From positions 1 through 46,787 of the forward strand of contig CALMRZ010000044.1 of the NCBI GenBank assembly GCA_937872225.1: DNA of 46,787 nt. The letters are read 5' to 3'. Each line of letters starts with the position of its first letter. Positions within the stretch are counted from its first letter, which is position 1. The position numbers and the translations under genes are program-made. The notes beneath the pieces were generated by a model. That model was not told the origin of the DNA. It ran no database searches and saw only the letters and a list, made by a program, of their open reading frames with translations. The DNA comes from an uncultured Spirochaetota bacterium (lineage in GTDB: Bacteria > Spirochaetota > UBA4802 > UBA5550). Below, in pieces: positions 15,706 through 25,230 of this stretch.

Positions 15706-18700
15706 CTACAGGTAGTTTTCAATATATTCCTTTTTAACGGCCACGCGGACGATGAACCCGCCCGGGGTGTTCTCAAATGAGCAGGTCCCCCCGATTATCC
15801 CCGCGCGGTACTGCATGATCCGCAAACCGATGCCGGTTTTTTTCATGAAGGTCTCCGGAGCCCCTGTGCCGTTGTCCCGGATCTCGAGGTAAATGAATTC
15901 CGCGTCGTCCGAAAGGGTCAGGCCGATCATTTCGGCGCCTCCGTGCTTGATGGCGTTGTTGATCGATTCGCGGCTGATAAAGTAGAGGTTTATCACCACC
16001 TGGCTGTTGACGATCGGTTCCTTCGTGTTGTTCTCAAGACGGCAGGTTATGCCGAAGAGGATCTCGGTGTCATCGGCCAGCTCGCGCAGCGCCTTCTCGG
16101 CGTCATACGATTCAAGGCGGGTCGTCCAGAGCCCGCTCGATATCTTGCGCGCGTGGTCGATGGATTCGGCGATGTTGGTCGATATCTCCTCGATGTCCTC
16201 CAGCTCGGGGTAGCCCTTCTCCTTCATGGAGCCCTTCAACGCTTCCGCCAGAAAGGCGATGCCGGTCAGCTTCTGGCCGAGGCCGTCGTGAAGGTCCTGG
16301 CCGATCCGCTGGCGTTCCAGTTCGCTGATCGCCATGATGTCCTTCTGGAGCCTCCTGGTCTCGGTGATGTCATGGGCGAAGACGGCCAGTCTGGTTATGG
16401 CCCCCTGATGGTCGGGCACGGGGTAGATGACCGTGTCGTACCAGCTGCCGCCCAGCTGGTTCTCAAAGCGGAGGGCCTTGCCGGCGCTGATGACGAACTC
16501 CATCTTTTCTTTATAGCGGGCGGCGCTGGCCCGGTCTATGAACCCGAACATCGGTTTTCCGATGATGTCCTTCTTCGGCCGGCGCAGCCTCATTTCAAGC
16601 TCGGCGTTGGCGTCCAGGATGGTGCCGTCAGTCGACACGAGGAAGACCGGCTCGCTGGGCGAGTTGATGAGGGCCCGCGCCAGCTCTTCCCCTTCCCGGA
16701 GCTTGATCTCGGCCTTCACGCGCTCGTCGATCTCGTTGACGAGTTTCTTGGTGCGCTCGCGCACCCGCTGTTCAAGCAGTTCATTGGCCTGCTGGAGTTC
16801 GCTCTCGAACCGGAGGCGCTGCAGGGCCATGGCGTACAGGTCGGCGAGGCGGCCCACGGTTTCCAGGTCGCGGTCCGTGTAACCGTTCGGAGCGTTCGCG
16901 AGGGAAATCTGGCCCAGGAGCGTGTTTCCCGCCACGGCGGGCACCGAGAGAAAATTGTTGAGGGGCACGTGGCCCGGGGGCACGTCCTTTGACGAGGGGT
17001 GCTCCCGCGGGGCGTTGGAGTAAAAGGGCCTCAGGGTGTTGAGGGAATAGCCCCAGAGTGCGTCGTAACCGCCCTTGCGGTTCACCGGGAAAATGATCTT
17101 CTGCGACTTACCGGCGACATCGCACTCCTTCCCCATCATGGCGGTCAGGGTGTGGCAGACAAGGGATTTCGTCCGGGGTTCTATGAAGCCGACGTAGCCG
17201 TGGGCGCTGCCGGTGACGCGCTTGGCGTGCTCGAGCACTTCGCTGCCCATGTCCTCGATGGTGATCTCCGGCCGAATGATCGTTTCGGAGAGACGGGCAA
17301 GGGCCGCGTTCACCGTGAGCTCCCACTGGAGGTTTTGCTCCAGCCTCTTGCGCGCCGATATGTCGCGGGCAATTATCTGGAATCCGGCAATGCGCCCGTT
17401 TTTCATGAGTGGGGAGATGAAAATTTCCACGAACATCCTGTTTCCGTTGCGGTGGATGATGGGCAGCTCCATCCGGTGCAGCTGGTGAGTCTTCAGTATT
17501 TCGCGGTACATGGCGACGTAATCGGGCATGTTCCGCCTGTCGAGGACGGGAAGGTCGGCCAGGTTGAGCCCCATGGTCTCATCCCGGGAATAGCCGGTAT
17601 GGGACTGGTACGCCGGGTTTACGTTGAGGACGAGGCCGTCGATGCTGAAGATGATGATCGGCTCCGGCGATTCCTCGAAGAGGGCCCGGTAGCGCTCCTC
17701 GCTTTCGCGGAGGGCGTCGTCGGCCCGTTTGCGCTCGATGATCTTCCAGATGTCCTCGGCCAGGAGCTCAAGCATGTTCACGTCGCTCTCGTCGTAATCG
17801 GTCGCCTTGTTCCCCACGCCGATGATCATGATGATCCTGTCCTGGTCGGCCACCGGCACGGACAGGTGGCGGGACACGGGCGTGTGCCCCTCCGGGAGCC
17901 CCCGTTTCCATTCCGCGGCTTCGTAATTGTTATGGATGGCGGGCTTCCCGGTCTTCGCGCAGTCGGCCCAGATGCCGGCCCGGTCAAGGGGGTAGTGGGT
18001 CCCGGCGGCTGCGGTGCAGGTCCGCAGGGCCTCCTGCGACCAGGCGTAATACTCCACCATCTTCTGGTCAGGGCTGATGAAATGGAGGTAGGCGATTCTG
18101 CTCCGGGTAAGGCGGACCGCTTCCTCCAGGCCCAGGTCGATGATCTCACGCTCGGACAGCTGCGCGGCCTTCTGCCCCAGGCTGATAAGGGCCTGCAGGC
18201 GCGTCTGGTTCAGCTGGAGCGCCGCCTCCGCCTCCTTCTGCCGGGAGATGTCCCGGAAAATCCCCTGGACCACGGTCTTTTCCTCCATGCGGGTGACCGC
18301 GGTGTTGATCGTGACGATCTTTTCCGCGCCGGTCTTCGTTATGATGCGGACCTCGACCGGCTCCACGCTTCCTCCGGCCTTTTCCGCGAAAATGTTCCTG
18401 ATCGGTTCCTCGAAGTCCGGAGGGTGGAGCATGGTGAAGTGCCGGCCGATGATCTCGTCGCGCCGCATCTCGAAAAGCCATTCCGCCGACCGGTTGCAGT
18501 CAATCAGGATGCCGGTCTCCGCGTCGGCCCAGAGCATGGCGTCCATGGCGTTCTCAAAGGCGAGGCGGAACCTGATCTCGCTGATGCGCAGCTTCCGCTC
18601 GAGGTCGCTCCGTTTCAACGCCGTCTCGATCGTCGTGTAGAGGTCGTCCATGCTGACCGGTTTGACCAGGTAGCCGTAGGGGTTCGTATCGAGGGCGCGC

Positions 18701-18984
18701 TTGAACATGTCCGGAGAACTGTAGGCGGTGAAATAGATCACCGGTATGTCCAGGCTCTTCTGAATGCGGTGCACGGTGTCGATGCCGTCCAGGTCTCCTT
18801 CAAGGGAGATGTCGGTGATGATGAGGTCCGGCTTCTGCTCCATCACCTTCGCCACCGCCTCGGCGCCGGAGGCCACGGGGTCAAGGACCTGGTAGCCGAT
18901 GCGGCGGAGTGTGTTGCGGAGGTCCAGGGCGGTGAGGCGGTCGTCCTCGATGATGAATATCCGTTTTTCCCGCTTGTCCGGCAT
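15706..18984 (-). CDS. REC-PAS-GAF-PAS-GAF-PAS histidine kinase (HisKA_3 type)
   Basis: A 1092-residue cytoplasmic sensor. An N-terminal receiver (FIIEDDRLTALDLR, Asp 58 in LIITDIS, Lys in YGYLVKPVS) is followed by PAS (about 135-250), GAF (about 265-415, with GKPAIHNNYEAAEWKRGLPE), PAS (about 425-545), GAF (about 560-715) and a coiled coil (ELLEQRVRERTKKLVNEIDE). A last PAS (about 760-880) leads to HisKA_3 with the phospho-His in ERQRIGQDLHDGLGQKLTGI and a HATPase (SRESINNAIKHGGAE, IRDNGTGAP). An N-terminal receiver means another kinase may feed into it. It starts 13 bp after nadE, likely co-transcribed, and probably acts on the NarL-type regulator downstream. Confidence 0.93.
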   Translation of the reverse strand: MPDKREKRIFIIEDDRLTALDLRNTLRRIGYQVLDPVASGAEAVAKVMEQKPDLIITDISLEGDLDGIDTVHRIQKSLDIPVIYFTAYSSPDMFKRALDTNPYGYLVKPVSMDDLYTTIETALKRSDLERKLRISEIRFRLAFENAMDAMLWADAETGILIDCNRSAEWLFEMRRDEIIGRHFTMLHPPDFEEPIRNIFAEKAGGSVEPVEVRIITKTGAEKIVTINTAVTRMEEKTVVQGIFRDISRQKEAEAALQLNQTRLQALISLGQKAAQLSEREIIDLGLEEAVRLTRSRIAYLHFISPDQKMVEYYAWSQEALRTCTAAAGTHYPLDRAGIWADCAKTGKPAIHNNYEAAEWKRGLPEGHTPVSRHLSVPVADQDRIIMIIGVGNKATDYDESDVNMLELLAEDIWKIIERKRADDALRESEERYRALFEESPEPIIIFSIDGLVLNVNPAYQSHTGYSRDETMGLNLADLPVLDRRNMPDYVAMYREILKTHQLHRMELPIIHRNGNRMFVEIFISPLMKNGRIAGFQIIARDISARKRLEQNLQWELTVNAALARLSETIIRPEITIEDMGSEVLEHAKRVTGSAHGYVGFIEPRTKSLVCHTLTAMMGKECDVAGKSQKIIFPVNRKGGYDALWGYSLNTLRPFYSNAPREHPSSKDVPPGHVPLNNFLSVPAVAGNTLLGQISLANAPNGYTDRDLETVGRLADLYAMALQRLRFESELQQANELLEQRVRERTKKLVNEIDERVKAEIKLREGEELARALINSPSEPVFLVSTDGTILDANAELEMRLRRPKKDIIGKPMFGFIDRASAARYKEKMEFVISAGKALRFENQLGGSWYDTVIYPVPDHQGAITRLAVFAHDITETRRLQKDIMAISELERQRIGQDLHDGLGQKLTGIAFLAEALKGSMKEKGYPELEDIEEISTNIAESIDHARKISSGLWTTRLESYDAEKALRELADDTEILFGITCRLENNTKEPIVNSQVVINLYFISRESINNAIKHGGAEMIGLTLSDDAEFIYLEIRDNGTGAPETFMKKTGIGLRIMQYRAGIIGGTCSFENTPGGFIVRVAVKKEYIENYL

Positions 18985-18997
18985 ACGCTACCTGTTA

Positions 18998-20668
18998 TCA
19001 GGGCCTGAAGCGCTGGGCCAGGGGAATGCGCCGCCCGACGCCGAAGGCCTTCGCGGTCACCTTGATGCCCGGCGCCGCCTGGCGCCGCTTGTATTCATTG
19101 ATGTTGACGGTGTGGAGGACCGAGCGCACCGTGTCGCCGGGGAAGCCGTGGGCGATGATCTCGTCCGCGGACAGGCGGTCCTCGATGTACAGCTCAAGGA
19201 TCCGGTCCAGCACCTCGTAGGGCGGAAGCGAGTCCTGGTCTTTCTGGCCGGGCCTAAGCTCGGCCGAAGGGGGTTTGGTGATGGAGGCTTCAGGTATGAT
19301 CGCGCGGTCGCGGTTGATGTGGCGCGACAGTTCGTAGACCAGGGTCTTGGGAAGGTCCGAGATCACCGCGAGGCCCCCGGACATGTCGCCGTAGAGGGTG
19401 CAGTACCCCATGGCCAGCTCCGACTTGTTCCCGGTCGAGAGGACAAGGCTCTTCTCCTTGTTGCTCACCGCCATGAGGATGTTGCCCCGGATCCGGGCCT
19501 GGATGTTCTCCTCGGTCACGTCCTCGGGCCTGCCGCGGAAGATCTCCGCGAGGGTATGCCGGTACTTGTCGAAGAGAAACCGGATCGGCACCGTCTCGAA
19601 ACGGATGCCCAGGTTCTCCGCGAGGACGCGTGAGTCGTCGACGCTCCCGGCGGAGGAGTAGACCGACGGCATGGTGATGCCGGTGACGTTTTCCGGGCCC
19701 AGGGCCTCGACCGCCAGGGCCGCCGTCAGGGCCGAGTCGATGCCGCCGGAGAGGCCGATCACCACGCTCCTGAAGCCGCACTTACGCACGTAGTCGCGGA
19801 TGCCCAGGACCAGGGCGCGCCGTATCTCCTCGATGTCGCTGTCCGTTATCTCGATGGCGGTTCCGGCCTCGACGTCCACGATGGCCAGGTCCTCCTCGAA
19901 GGCCCTGCCCCGGCCGACGATGAGTCCCCGGCTGTTGAAGGCGATGCTGTTGCCGTCAAAGACCAGGCTGTCGTTGCCCCCTACCTGGTTGACATAGATC
20001 ACCGGCACCGCGTGGTGCCTGGCGATATCGCCGATCATCATTCTTTTGAAGGCGTTTTTCCCCCGGGTGAAGGGAGACGCCGAGATGTTGACCACCAGGT
20101 CAGCCTTCAGGGAGGCCAGCTTCTGGATCGGGTCTATGTCATAGCGGCGCCGGTAGTCGTATTTCTCAAGCGAGCCGGCCTGCGCCCGCCCCTCGGAATA
20201 AAAATCAAGGTCGTTCCAGATGTCTTCGCAGATGGTTATGCCGATGCGGCGGCCCATGAATTCGACGACGGAAAGTTCCCGCGCCCGGGAGAAATACCGG
20301 AGCTCGTCGAAGACGTCATACGTGGGGAGGAGGGTCTTGAAGTGGCGCGACACGATCCTGCCTTTTTCCATGAAGGCGGCGGCGTTGAAGAGGAGGGGAT
20401 GGTTTTCCGGGTCCTGGTCAACGTACCCGCAGATGACCGCGGCCCCCGTGCAGTGGCGCGCTATCTCCTCGATTGAGGCAAGGTTGTCATGGATGAGCTT
20501 CCGGTTTTCCAGCAGGTCCATGGGAGGGTACCCGATGGTGGCCATTTCGGGAAAGATAACCAGGTCGGCGCCCCGTGCCGCGCCGTCCCGTATGAATGAA
20601 ATAATCTTTTCCCTGTTGCCGCTGATGTCGGCTATGGTCGGGTTTATCTGCGCCATGGCGATCTTCAT
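18998..20668 (-). CDS. nadE: Glutamine-dependent NAD+ synthetase
   Basis: A 556-residue two-domain enzyme converting deamido-NAD+ to NAD+ with glutamine and ATP. The N-terminal nitrilase-like glutaminase has the full triad: Glu 41 (LVIFPEMATIGYPP), Lys 111 (HFKTLLPTYDVF) and Cys 147 (GITICEDIWND). The C-terminal synthetase has the PP-loop VVIGLSGGIDSALTAALAVE and later STGNKSELAMGYCTLYGDM. The ATG at 20668 is chosen because MKIAMAQINPTI is the family start and GGAGGATGGG precedes it; an earlier in-frame start lacks support. The large kinase gene follows after 13 bp. Confidence 0.95.
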   Translation of the reverse strand: MKIAMAQINPTIADISGNREKIISFIRDGAARGADLVIFPEMATIGYPPMDLLENRKLIHDNLASIEEIARHCTGAAVICGYVDQDPENHPLLFNAAAFMEKGRIVSRHFKTLLPTYDVFDELRYFSRARELSVVEFMGRRIGITICEDIWNDLDFYSEGRAQAGSLEKYDYRRRYDIDPIQKLASLKADLVVNISASPFTRGKNAFKRMMIGDIARHHAVPVIYVNQVGGNDSLVFDGNSIAFNSRGLIVGRGRAFEEDLAIVDVEAGTAIEITDSDIEEIRRALVLGIRDYVRKCGFRSVVIGLSGGIDSALTAALAVEALGPENVTGITMPSVYSSAGSVDDSRVLAENLGIRFETVPIRFLFDKYRHTLAEIFRGRPEDVTEENIQARIRGNILMAVSNKEKSLVLSTGNKSELAMGYCTLYGDMSGGLAVISDLPKTLVYELSRHINRDRAIIPEASITKPPSAELRPGQKDQDSLPPYEVLDRILELYIEDRLSADEIIAHGFPGDTVRSVLHTVNINEYKRRQAAPGIKVTAKAFGVGRRIPLAQRFRP

Positions 20669-20888
20669 GTCCCATCCTCCGGAAAAACGTTTCAAGGATA
20701 CAGGCGGGGAGGATTTTATCAATTCATATTTTTACTACCTCATGCCTGCCCTGCCTCAACCCCCCGATCCCCTCTCCATAAAATGGGAAGGGGTTCGTAG
20801 ACATTCAGTCTGATACGTTGAATGAGGTTTGGAATTTAAGGATTTGCGTAAAGTGTCAGTGGTAGGTTTTGATTAGCTCCTTATGGTG

Positions 20889-20899
20889 GGGGTCAGAGC
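20889..20899 (+). repeat. REP-like motif GGGGTCAGAGC
   Basis: Exact copy of the 11-base motif found beside the RAYT transposase gene (24487, 25231) and at 43428 and 43457. It sits alone here at the edge of an AT-rich intergenic stretch. Confidence 0.6.
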
Positions 20900-21103
20900 A
20901 AAATAATTTGTCCGATTGTCTTAATTTTAATTTGTATATATGTCATGCAAAAAATATAAACATGAAATTGTTAAATGATAATTTTTAATCTGAACATATT
21001 TTAAAATTGTATAACTAAAAGCATAAAACCGACGATCATCTGTTTCATGTCAATTTTTGATTATGTCTAGTGAGAGTTTTCAAAAATCGTGCATCCTTTT
21101 TTA

Positions 21104-21131
21104 TTGACTTTTTTCCCCTGCGCCGTAATAT
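21104..21131 (+). promoter_or_regulatory. Sigma70-type promoter of the MarC-family gene
   Basis: TTGACT (21104-21109) and TAATAT (21126-21131) are 16 bp apart. Transcription would start near 21138, about 28 nt before the ATG at 21166. Pattern match only. Confidence 0.55.
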
Positions 21132-21165
21132 GTTTTTTAACCCAGGCACGGTCCCGAGGTCATAC

Positions 21166-21798
21166 ATGGATGTATATTACATCCCCACGGTTTTTTTTAC
21201 TCTTTTTTTTGTGGTGGATCCGCTCGGACTGATACCGGTTTTTCTGGTCTATCTGGCTGGATACCGTGACCACAAAAGAAAAAGGATAATAATACGGTCC
21301 ATTGTGATTTCAATTGCAGTTTCCGTGTTCTTTATCCTCTTGGGAAGATATCTCCTCGGGTTTCTGGGGATTTCAACAGGATCCTTCCTGGTAGCAGGGG
21401 GGATCCTGCTTTTTATTATCTCCATGGAAATGCTGCTCGGCCAGCCCTCGCGGGTCAAAATGCGCGACATCGGCGACCATAACCAGCCTGAAGAGGAGCG
21501 GGACGTGTCGGTGTTCCCCCTGGCGATCCCGATGCTCTGCGGACCGGGCAATATCGCAGCCCTGGTCATGTTCAGCACCCAGGCCTCGGACGATCCGCTG
21601 AAGCTTCTTGTCATCACGGGACTTTCAATTGCGGTGTTCCTTCTGGCGATGGTTGTCATGTTCTTATCGGCGTATATCAGCAATGCCCTTGGCTCCACGG
21701 GGATCTCAATATTTCAAAAGCTGATGGGTCTCATCCTTTCCGCCATGTCCGTGCAGTTTATACGGAACGGGCTTTTTGAACTGGGAATAATCAGGTGA
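21166..21798 (+). CDS. MarC-family integral membrane protein
   Basis: A 210-residue protein with about six transmembrane helices. FFTLFFVVDPLGLIPVFLVY is the MarC signature (xFxVxDPLGxIPxFL). GSFLVAGGILLFIISMEML and PLAIPMLCGPGNIAALVMF are the two other conserved blocks. Family function is uncertain; the original link to multiple antibiotic resistance was withdrawn. The ATG at 21166 is chosen because GAGG lies upstream and the first helix starts here; longer in-frame starts at 21070 precede the predicted promoter. Confidence 0.88.
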   Translation: MDVYYIPTVFFTLFFVVDPLGLIPVFLVYLAGYRDHKRKRIIIRSIVISIAVSVFFILLGRYLLGFLGISTGSFLVAGGILLFIISMEMLLGQPSRVKMRDIGDHNQPEEERDVSVFPLAIPMLCGPGNIAALVMFSTQASDDPLKLLVITGLSIAVFLLAMVVMFLSAYISNALGSTGISIFQKLMGLILSAMSVQFIRNGLFELGIIR

Positions 21799-21855
21799 CC
21801 CTCCGGGAGCCCCGCCGACGGCGGCAGGCCTCCCCGGGGGCCGCCGCGTATAATT

Positions 21856-23544
21856 ATGACACAACACGTAAAAAAAGTCTTCACATACATCCTCTGCGTA
21901 GCCATTGCCGCGCTGTATCTGGCCGTCAGGGCCGTTGACGACATCAACTATTCCCTGAACTTCAGGCCGGTAAAGAACATCCTGGTGCGCTATCTCCAGA
22001 GCAAGATAAAAGCCGGTGTCGGTGTCGGCGAGCTCCACGTTGCCCTCTTCCAGGAGCCGGGCATCACCTTTTCCAGCGTCATGATCGGCACGCCGGGCGG
22101 TTCCCCCGTTTCAGCCAATGAGGTCACCCTGTTCTTTTCATTCATCCAGAGGGTCAATGAAGGGGACTGGCTGAAGCGGATCCGCATCGACCGCCTTCGC
22201 CTGGATAGTACCGCACAATCGCTCTCCGGTGATACGGCCATGCCTCAATTCTCCCTCCCGGAAATCGAGCTCCGCCATCCGGACGTCACCATCCGTTTCG
22301 GGAACAGCGTGATGTCCTTCAGCGGAGCGATGACGGGCTACGCCAGGGTCAGTTCGAACGGGAGCATATCGATCGTGGGCGAGCTCAGGTTCGACAACAC
22401 GCAGCTGCGCTTCAACGATGACATTATCAAGCTGAACGGCACCGTCGTCATGAAGGGGCGCGATATATACTCGCCGGGCCTTGACTTTATATCGGAGCCC
22501 CTGGTGGTATCCGCCACAGGGACCTACACGGGGGGAGACCACCGGACATTTCACGGCAGGGTCCACATCAAGAACCTGGCGATCGGCGGCGGACGCGGCG
22601 GCGGGAGCCCCATCCTGGGCGTCATCCTGGACAAGCTCAACGGCGGGGCCGACTTTTCCATATCCGACATGACCCTGTACGGCATTCCCATCGACACTGT
22701 CTATTGCCAGGGCGTGGCAAAGGATGGCTCCCTCATCCTGAACGGCCTGAAGGCGCGGGGCGCCTTCATGAACGGCGCCGGCAGCGTCATCATGACGCCG
22801 GGGCAGAATACCGCCTTCGATGTCGCCTTCACGCTGAAGGGCTTCGACATCAGGCGGGTCCTGGACACCGTGTTCCCGGGAAAGCAGTCGTGGGTCGACG
22901 GGGCCATGAACCTGGAGGGGAGGGTCTGGGGAAACAGCGGCTCCATCTTCGGCGACCTGCTGTTTTCTTCGTTCAACGGCAGGCTCATGAAGTTCGAGGC
23001 CCTGTCAAAGATGTTCGGCGCCTTCAATTTCTACAAGATGGCCCTGAACCGCAACCCGGACATGCGGACGAAGGGGTTCCCCTATAATTCGATACTGTCC
23101 CGGATCACCGTCAGGGAGAGCGTGGTCTCCTTCGACAGCTTCTATCTCGACAGCAATTCGATACAGCTTTCGGCGAACGGGACCTATTCCATGAAGAATG
23201 ACCGCCTTGACGCGCTCCTGGGGATCAGGCCGCTGGAGACCCTTGACCGCGCCGTGGGCCTGATCCCGGTCATCGGGTGGCTCCTGGTGGGGGCGAACGA
23301 AGGGATGTTCGTGATCTACTGCCGGATGACCGGGAGCTTTGACGATCTCAGGGTGGTGCCGGCGCCCATGATAACCATAGCCCGCGGCATCGGCGATACG
23401 CTGCTGCGGACCCTGACCCTTCCTTATACTATCTTCACCAGGCCACAGAAGCTGATCCCGGGTCTCGCCGGCAGGCCCGACAACGAGCCAAAACGCGGAG
23501 CCGGCCCGTCCCGATCCTCTGTCAGAAGGTATACGCCGCGGTAA
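21856..23544 (+). CDS. AsmA-like protein (AsmA/YhdP superfamily)
   Basis: A 562-residue protein with one N-terminal membrane anchor (VFTYILCVAIAALYLAVRAV) and a long beta-rich periplasmic part. Repeated patterns such as LPEIELRHPDVTIRFGNSVM and FNGRLMKFEALSKMFGAFNF are typical of AsmA/DUF3971 proteins. The C-terminal YDP-like end (ALLGIRPLETLDRAVGLIPV ... GSFDDLRVVPAP) is the AsmA C-terminal signature. Such proteins form bridge-like channels moving phospholipid between membranes. Its 3' end overlaps the converging barrel gene by 23 bp (23522-23544). Confidence 0.75.
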   Translation: MTQHVKKVFTYILCVAIAALYLAVRAVDDINYSLNFRPVKNILVRYLQSKIKAGVGVGELHVALFQEPGITFSSVMIGTPGGSPVSANEVTLFFSFIQRVNEGDWLKRIRIDRLRLDSTAQSLSGDTAMPQFSLPEIELRHPDVTIRFGNSVMSFSGAMTGYARVSSNGSISIVGELRFDNTQLRFNDDIIKLNGTVVMKGRDIYSPGLDFISEPLVVSATGTYTGGDHRTFHGRVHIKNLAIGGGRGGGSPILGVILDKLNGGADFSISDMTLYGIPIDTVYCQGVAKDGSLILNGLKARGAFMNGAGSVIMTPGQNTAFDVAFTLKGFDIRRVLDTVFPGKQSWVDGAMNLEGRVWGNSGSIFGDLLFSSFNGRLMKFEALSKMFGAFNFYKMALNRNPDMRTKGFPYNSILSRITVRESVVSFDSFYLDSNSIQLSANGTYSMKNDRLDALLGIRPLETLDRAVGLIPVIGWLLVGANEGMFVIYCRMTGSFDDLRVVPAPMITIARGIGDTLLRTLTLPYTIFTRPQKLIPGLAGRPDNEPKRGAGPSRSSVRRYTPR

Positions 23545-24397
23545 CGATAATCCCGCCGAGCTGGTCGAATTTCGTCGTGTAGTTCTTGAAAAATTCCCGC
23601 GGCGACGCGCTCATCAGGGCAAAGGTCATGGCGTGGTATCTGCCGCCGATGGAGATCGTTGTCCGCGCCCCTTCGATATAATACGAAAGCAGAACCTCCT
23701 CGACGCTCTTGAAGGCCATGTGCGTGTTGACCTTCCTCTTCTCGAACTGTATGTATCTCTGCAGGGTGCCCCCCATGACATAGAGGGAGAGCCGTATCTG
23801 CGCCGTCAGGTTCTTCGCAAGCTCGAACGTCAGGTTCAGCCCCACGCCGGGGCCGCAGTCGTACTGGAAGGAGCGGAGCGAGCCCTGCAGGGGGATCGTG
23901 ACGGGGAGGACGGGAGTGAGGTTGATCAATACCCGGTAATCGCCGAAAAACTTGTCCGCCTCCATGTTGACGGCGATGAAGACGCCGGCGTATTTCGAGG
24001 CCCGGTAATAGGCGCGCAGGTCCGCGTCGTACTTGTTGACCCGGTCGATCTCTGTCCTGGCGAGGTGCAGGCCGTCCAGGGCCGCAGTGGCGTTGTATGA
24101 TCCCGCCGAGTACTGGTTGTGGAGCGCCGTGAGGAGGGTGAACGAGAGGTTCCACGTTTCGGATATTTTGTATCCCAGCACCGGTCCGTACAGCGCGCTC
24201 GAGTTCTCCATGAAGAAGGTGGTCTTGACAGGATATTTCCTGTCGAGCTGCTGCAGATAATTGGCCGCGAAGGGCTTCCACCAGCCATACATGACTGCGG
24301 CGCCGACGCTGAATTCGCCGGCCCTCACCGTGGTGCCTCCGGCGATTATTGATATGGCTACAAGGAGAATGAGAACGAGACGGAATTTTTTGTTCAT
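23522..24397 (-). CDS. Predicted outer-membrane beta-barrel protein
   Basis: A 291-residue protein with a Sec signal peptide (MNKKFRLVLILLVAISIIAG, then VRAGEF). The mature part is alternating amphipathic strands, for example TWNLSFTLLTALHNQYSAGS, FIAVNMEADKFFGDYRVLIN and TTISIGGRYHAMTFALM. It ends in Phe (IIVTAAYTF), the C-terminal aromatic expected for BAM-assembled barrels. No family is recognised. ATG at 24397 is preferred over one six bases upstream because AAGGGGG then has normal spacing. It overlaps the AsmA-like gene tail to tail by 23 bp. Confidence 0.65.
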   Translation of the reverse strand: MNKKFRLVLILLVAISIIAGGTTVRAGEFSVGAAVMYGWWKPFAANYLQQLDRKYPVKTTFFMENSSALYGPVLGYKISETWNLSFTLLTALHNQYSAGSYNATAALDGLHLARTEIDRVNKYDADLRAYYRASKYAGVFIAVNMEADKFFGDYRVLINLTPVLPVTIPLQGSLRSFQYDCGPGVGLNLTFELAKNLTAQIRLSLYVMGGTLQRYIQFEKRKVNTHMAFKSVEEVLLSYYIEGARTTISIGGRYHAMTFALMSASPREFFKNYTTKFDQLGGIIVTAAYTF

Positions 24398-24420
24398 GAT
24401 CATGCCCCCTTGAGTTCGAT

Positions 24421-24430
24421 GCTCTGACCC
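24421..24430 (-). repeat. REP-like motif (inverted copy)
   Basis: GCTCTGACCC is the reverse complement of GGGTCAGAGC. It lies just upstream of the barrel gene, 57 bp left of the direct copy at 24487. Confidence 0.5.
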
Positions 24431-24486
24431 TACCATGGATAGATGGATAAATCAAGTTATATTCCGATCCGGGGGCAGAGATGCAG

Positions 24487-24533
24487 GGGGTCAGAGCAAA
24501 AAGGTGCAAGAAAATAACAAAAACTCTGTCCCC
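24487..24533 (+). repeat. 47-bp REP-like element beside the RAYT gene
   Basis: GGGGTCAGAG (24487-24496) and CTCTGTCCCC (24524-24533) are 10-base inverted ends with one mismatch, spanning 47 bp. The loop is A-rich. Together with the copy at 25231 the motif brackets the transposase gene, as REP sequences do in RAYT systems. Confidence 0.6.
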
Positions 24534-24628
24534 ACTGTCCCACTTTGAAAAAAACAGTCCAGCATAAATTTTTTCAAATAATCAATTCTCATTCGTTATT
24601 ATTCATAAACACGAAAAAGGAGAATTAT

Positions 24629-25222
24629 ATGCCTCGACCATTAAGAAATATTGCACAGGGATCAACCCATCACATTTTCAGCCGATGCCATGGCCGAAGA
24701 AACCTTCTTCAGGGTAAATATGGGAAAATATATTTCATTGAGGCCATCAACATGTGCCAGGAAAAATATGATTTTGAGTTAATTGCCGCAGAAATAGTGG
24801 CAAATCACATACACCTTATCATTAAAACATGTGAAGGAAAGGAAACAATTTCCCGCATCATGCAATATACTAAGGCAAGAATTGCAGAAAAATACAACAG
24901 GGCCATGGGAACAACCGGGGCTTTTTGGAATGAGCGTTTCGGATCGACCGTGATTGAAGAGGCGGACAATCCTGAAGAATATTTTTTATGGCTGTTGTGG
25001 TACATTGGGTATAATCCAGTGAGGAAAGGACTGTCGCGGGATCCGCGTAAAAATGATATTGGATTTATTAACTGTTATCTTGATAAAAATTACAAACCTC
25101 TTATCAAGATTACACTACATAATTATTTTCTCAAGCTAGGAAAAACCTTTGATGAATGCGTTAAGGCTTTTCTCTTTTATGAAGAGGCTTACCGTAAGAG
25201 GCTGGCTGTGTATTATAAATAA
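24629..25222 (+). CDS. REP-associated tyrosine transposase (RAYT, IS200-like Y1)
   Basis: A 197-residue Y1 transposase. It begins MPRPLRNIAQGSTHHIFSRC and has the metal-binding HxH as NHIHLII (His 60 and 62). A tyrosine-bearing helix follows near residues 118-128 (EEYFLWLLWYIGYNPVRKGL), matching the YI..NPVRAGL block of RAYT proteins. These enzymes bind and cut short palindromic REP sequences as single strands. Motifs GGGGTCAGAGC flank the gene on both sides. GC content is clearly lower than in neighbouring genes, suggesting acquisition. AAAAAGGAG precedes the ATG. The gene looks intact. Confidence 0.85.
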   Translation: MPRPLRNIAQGSTHHIFSRCHGRRNLLQGKYGKIYFIEAINMCQEKYDFELIAAEIVANHIHLIIKTCEGKETISRIMQYTKARIAEKYNRAMGTTGAFWNERFGSTVIEEADNPEEYFLWLLWYIGYNPVRKGLSRDPRKNDIGFINCYLDKNYKPLIKITLHNYFLKLGKTFDECVKAFLFYEEAYRKRLAVYYK

Positions 25223-25230
25223 GATTATCA

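Larger units (their letters stand above)
20669..21165. other. Long intergenic region, AT-rich on its right side
   Basis: Divergent promoter region of nadE and the MarC-type gene. It contains an imperfect hairpin (20769-20793), one REP-like GGGGTCAGAGC motif (20889-20899), an AT-rich stretch from about 20,900 to 21,120, and a good promoter (21104-21131). No gene is seen. The base composition of the right half differs sharply from its neighbours. Confidence 0.6.

Noticed and set aside
16999-19008. 669-codon open frame on the plus strand opposite the large kinase gene
   Set aside because: The minus-strand frame encodes unmistakable REC, PAS and GAF domains. The plus frame has no recognisable domain and is an effect of GC-rich third positions.
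20900-21100. Small RNA gene or tRNA in the AT-rich gap before the MarC-type gene
   Set aside because: No cloverleaf or T-arm consensus and no stable hairpin with a T run could be found by eye.
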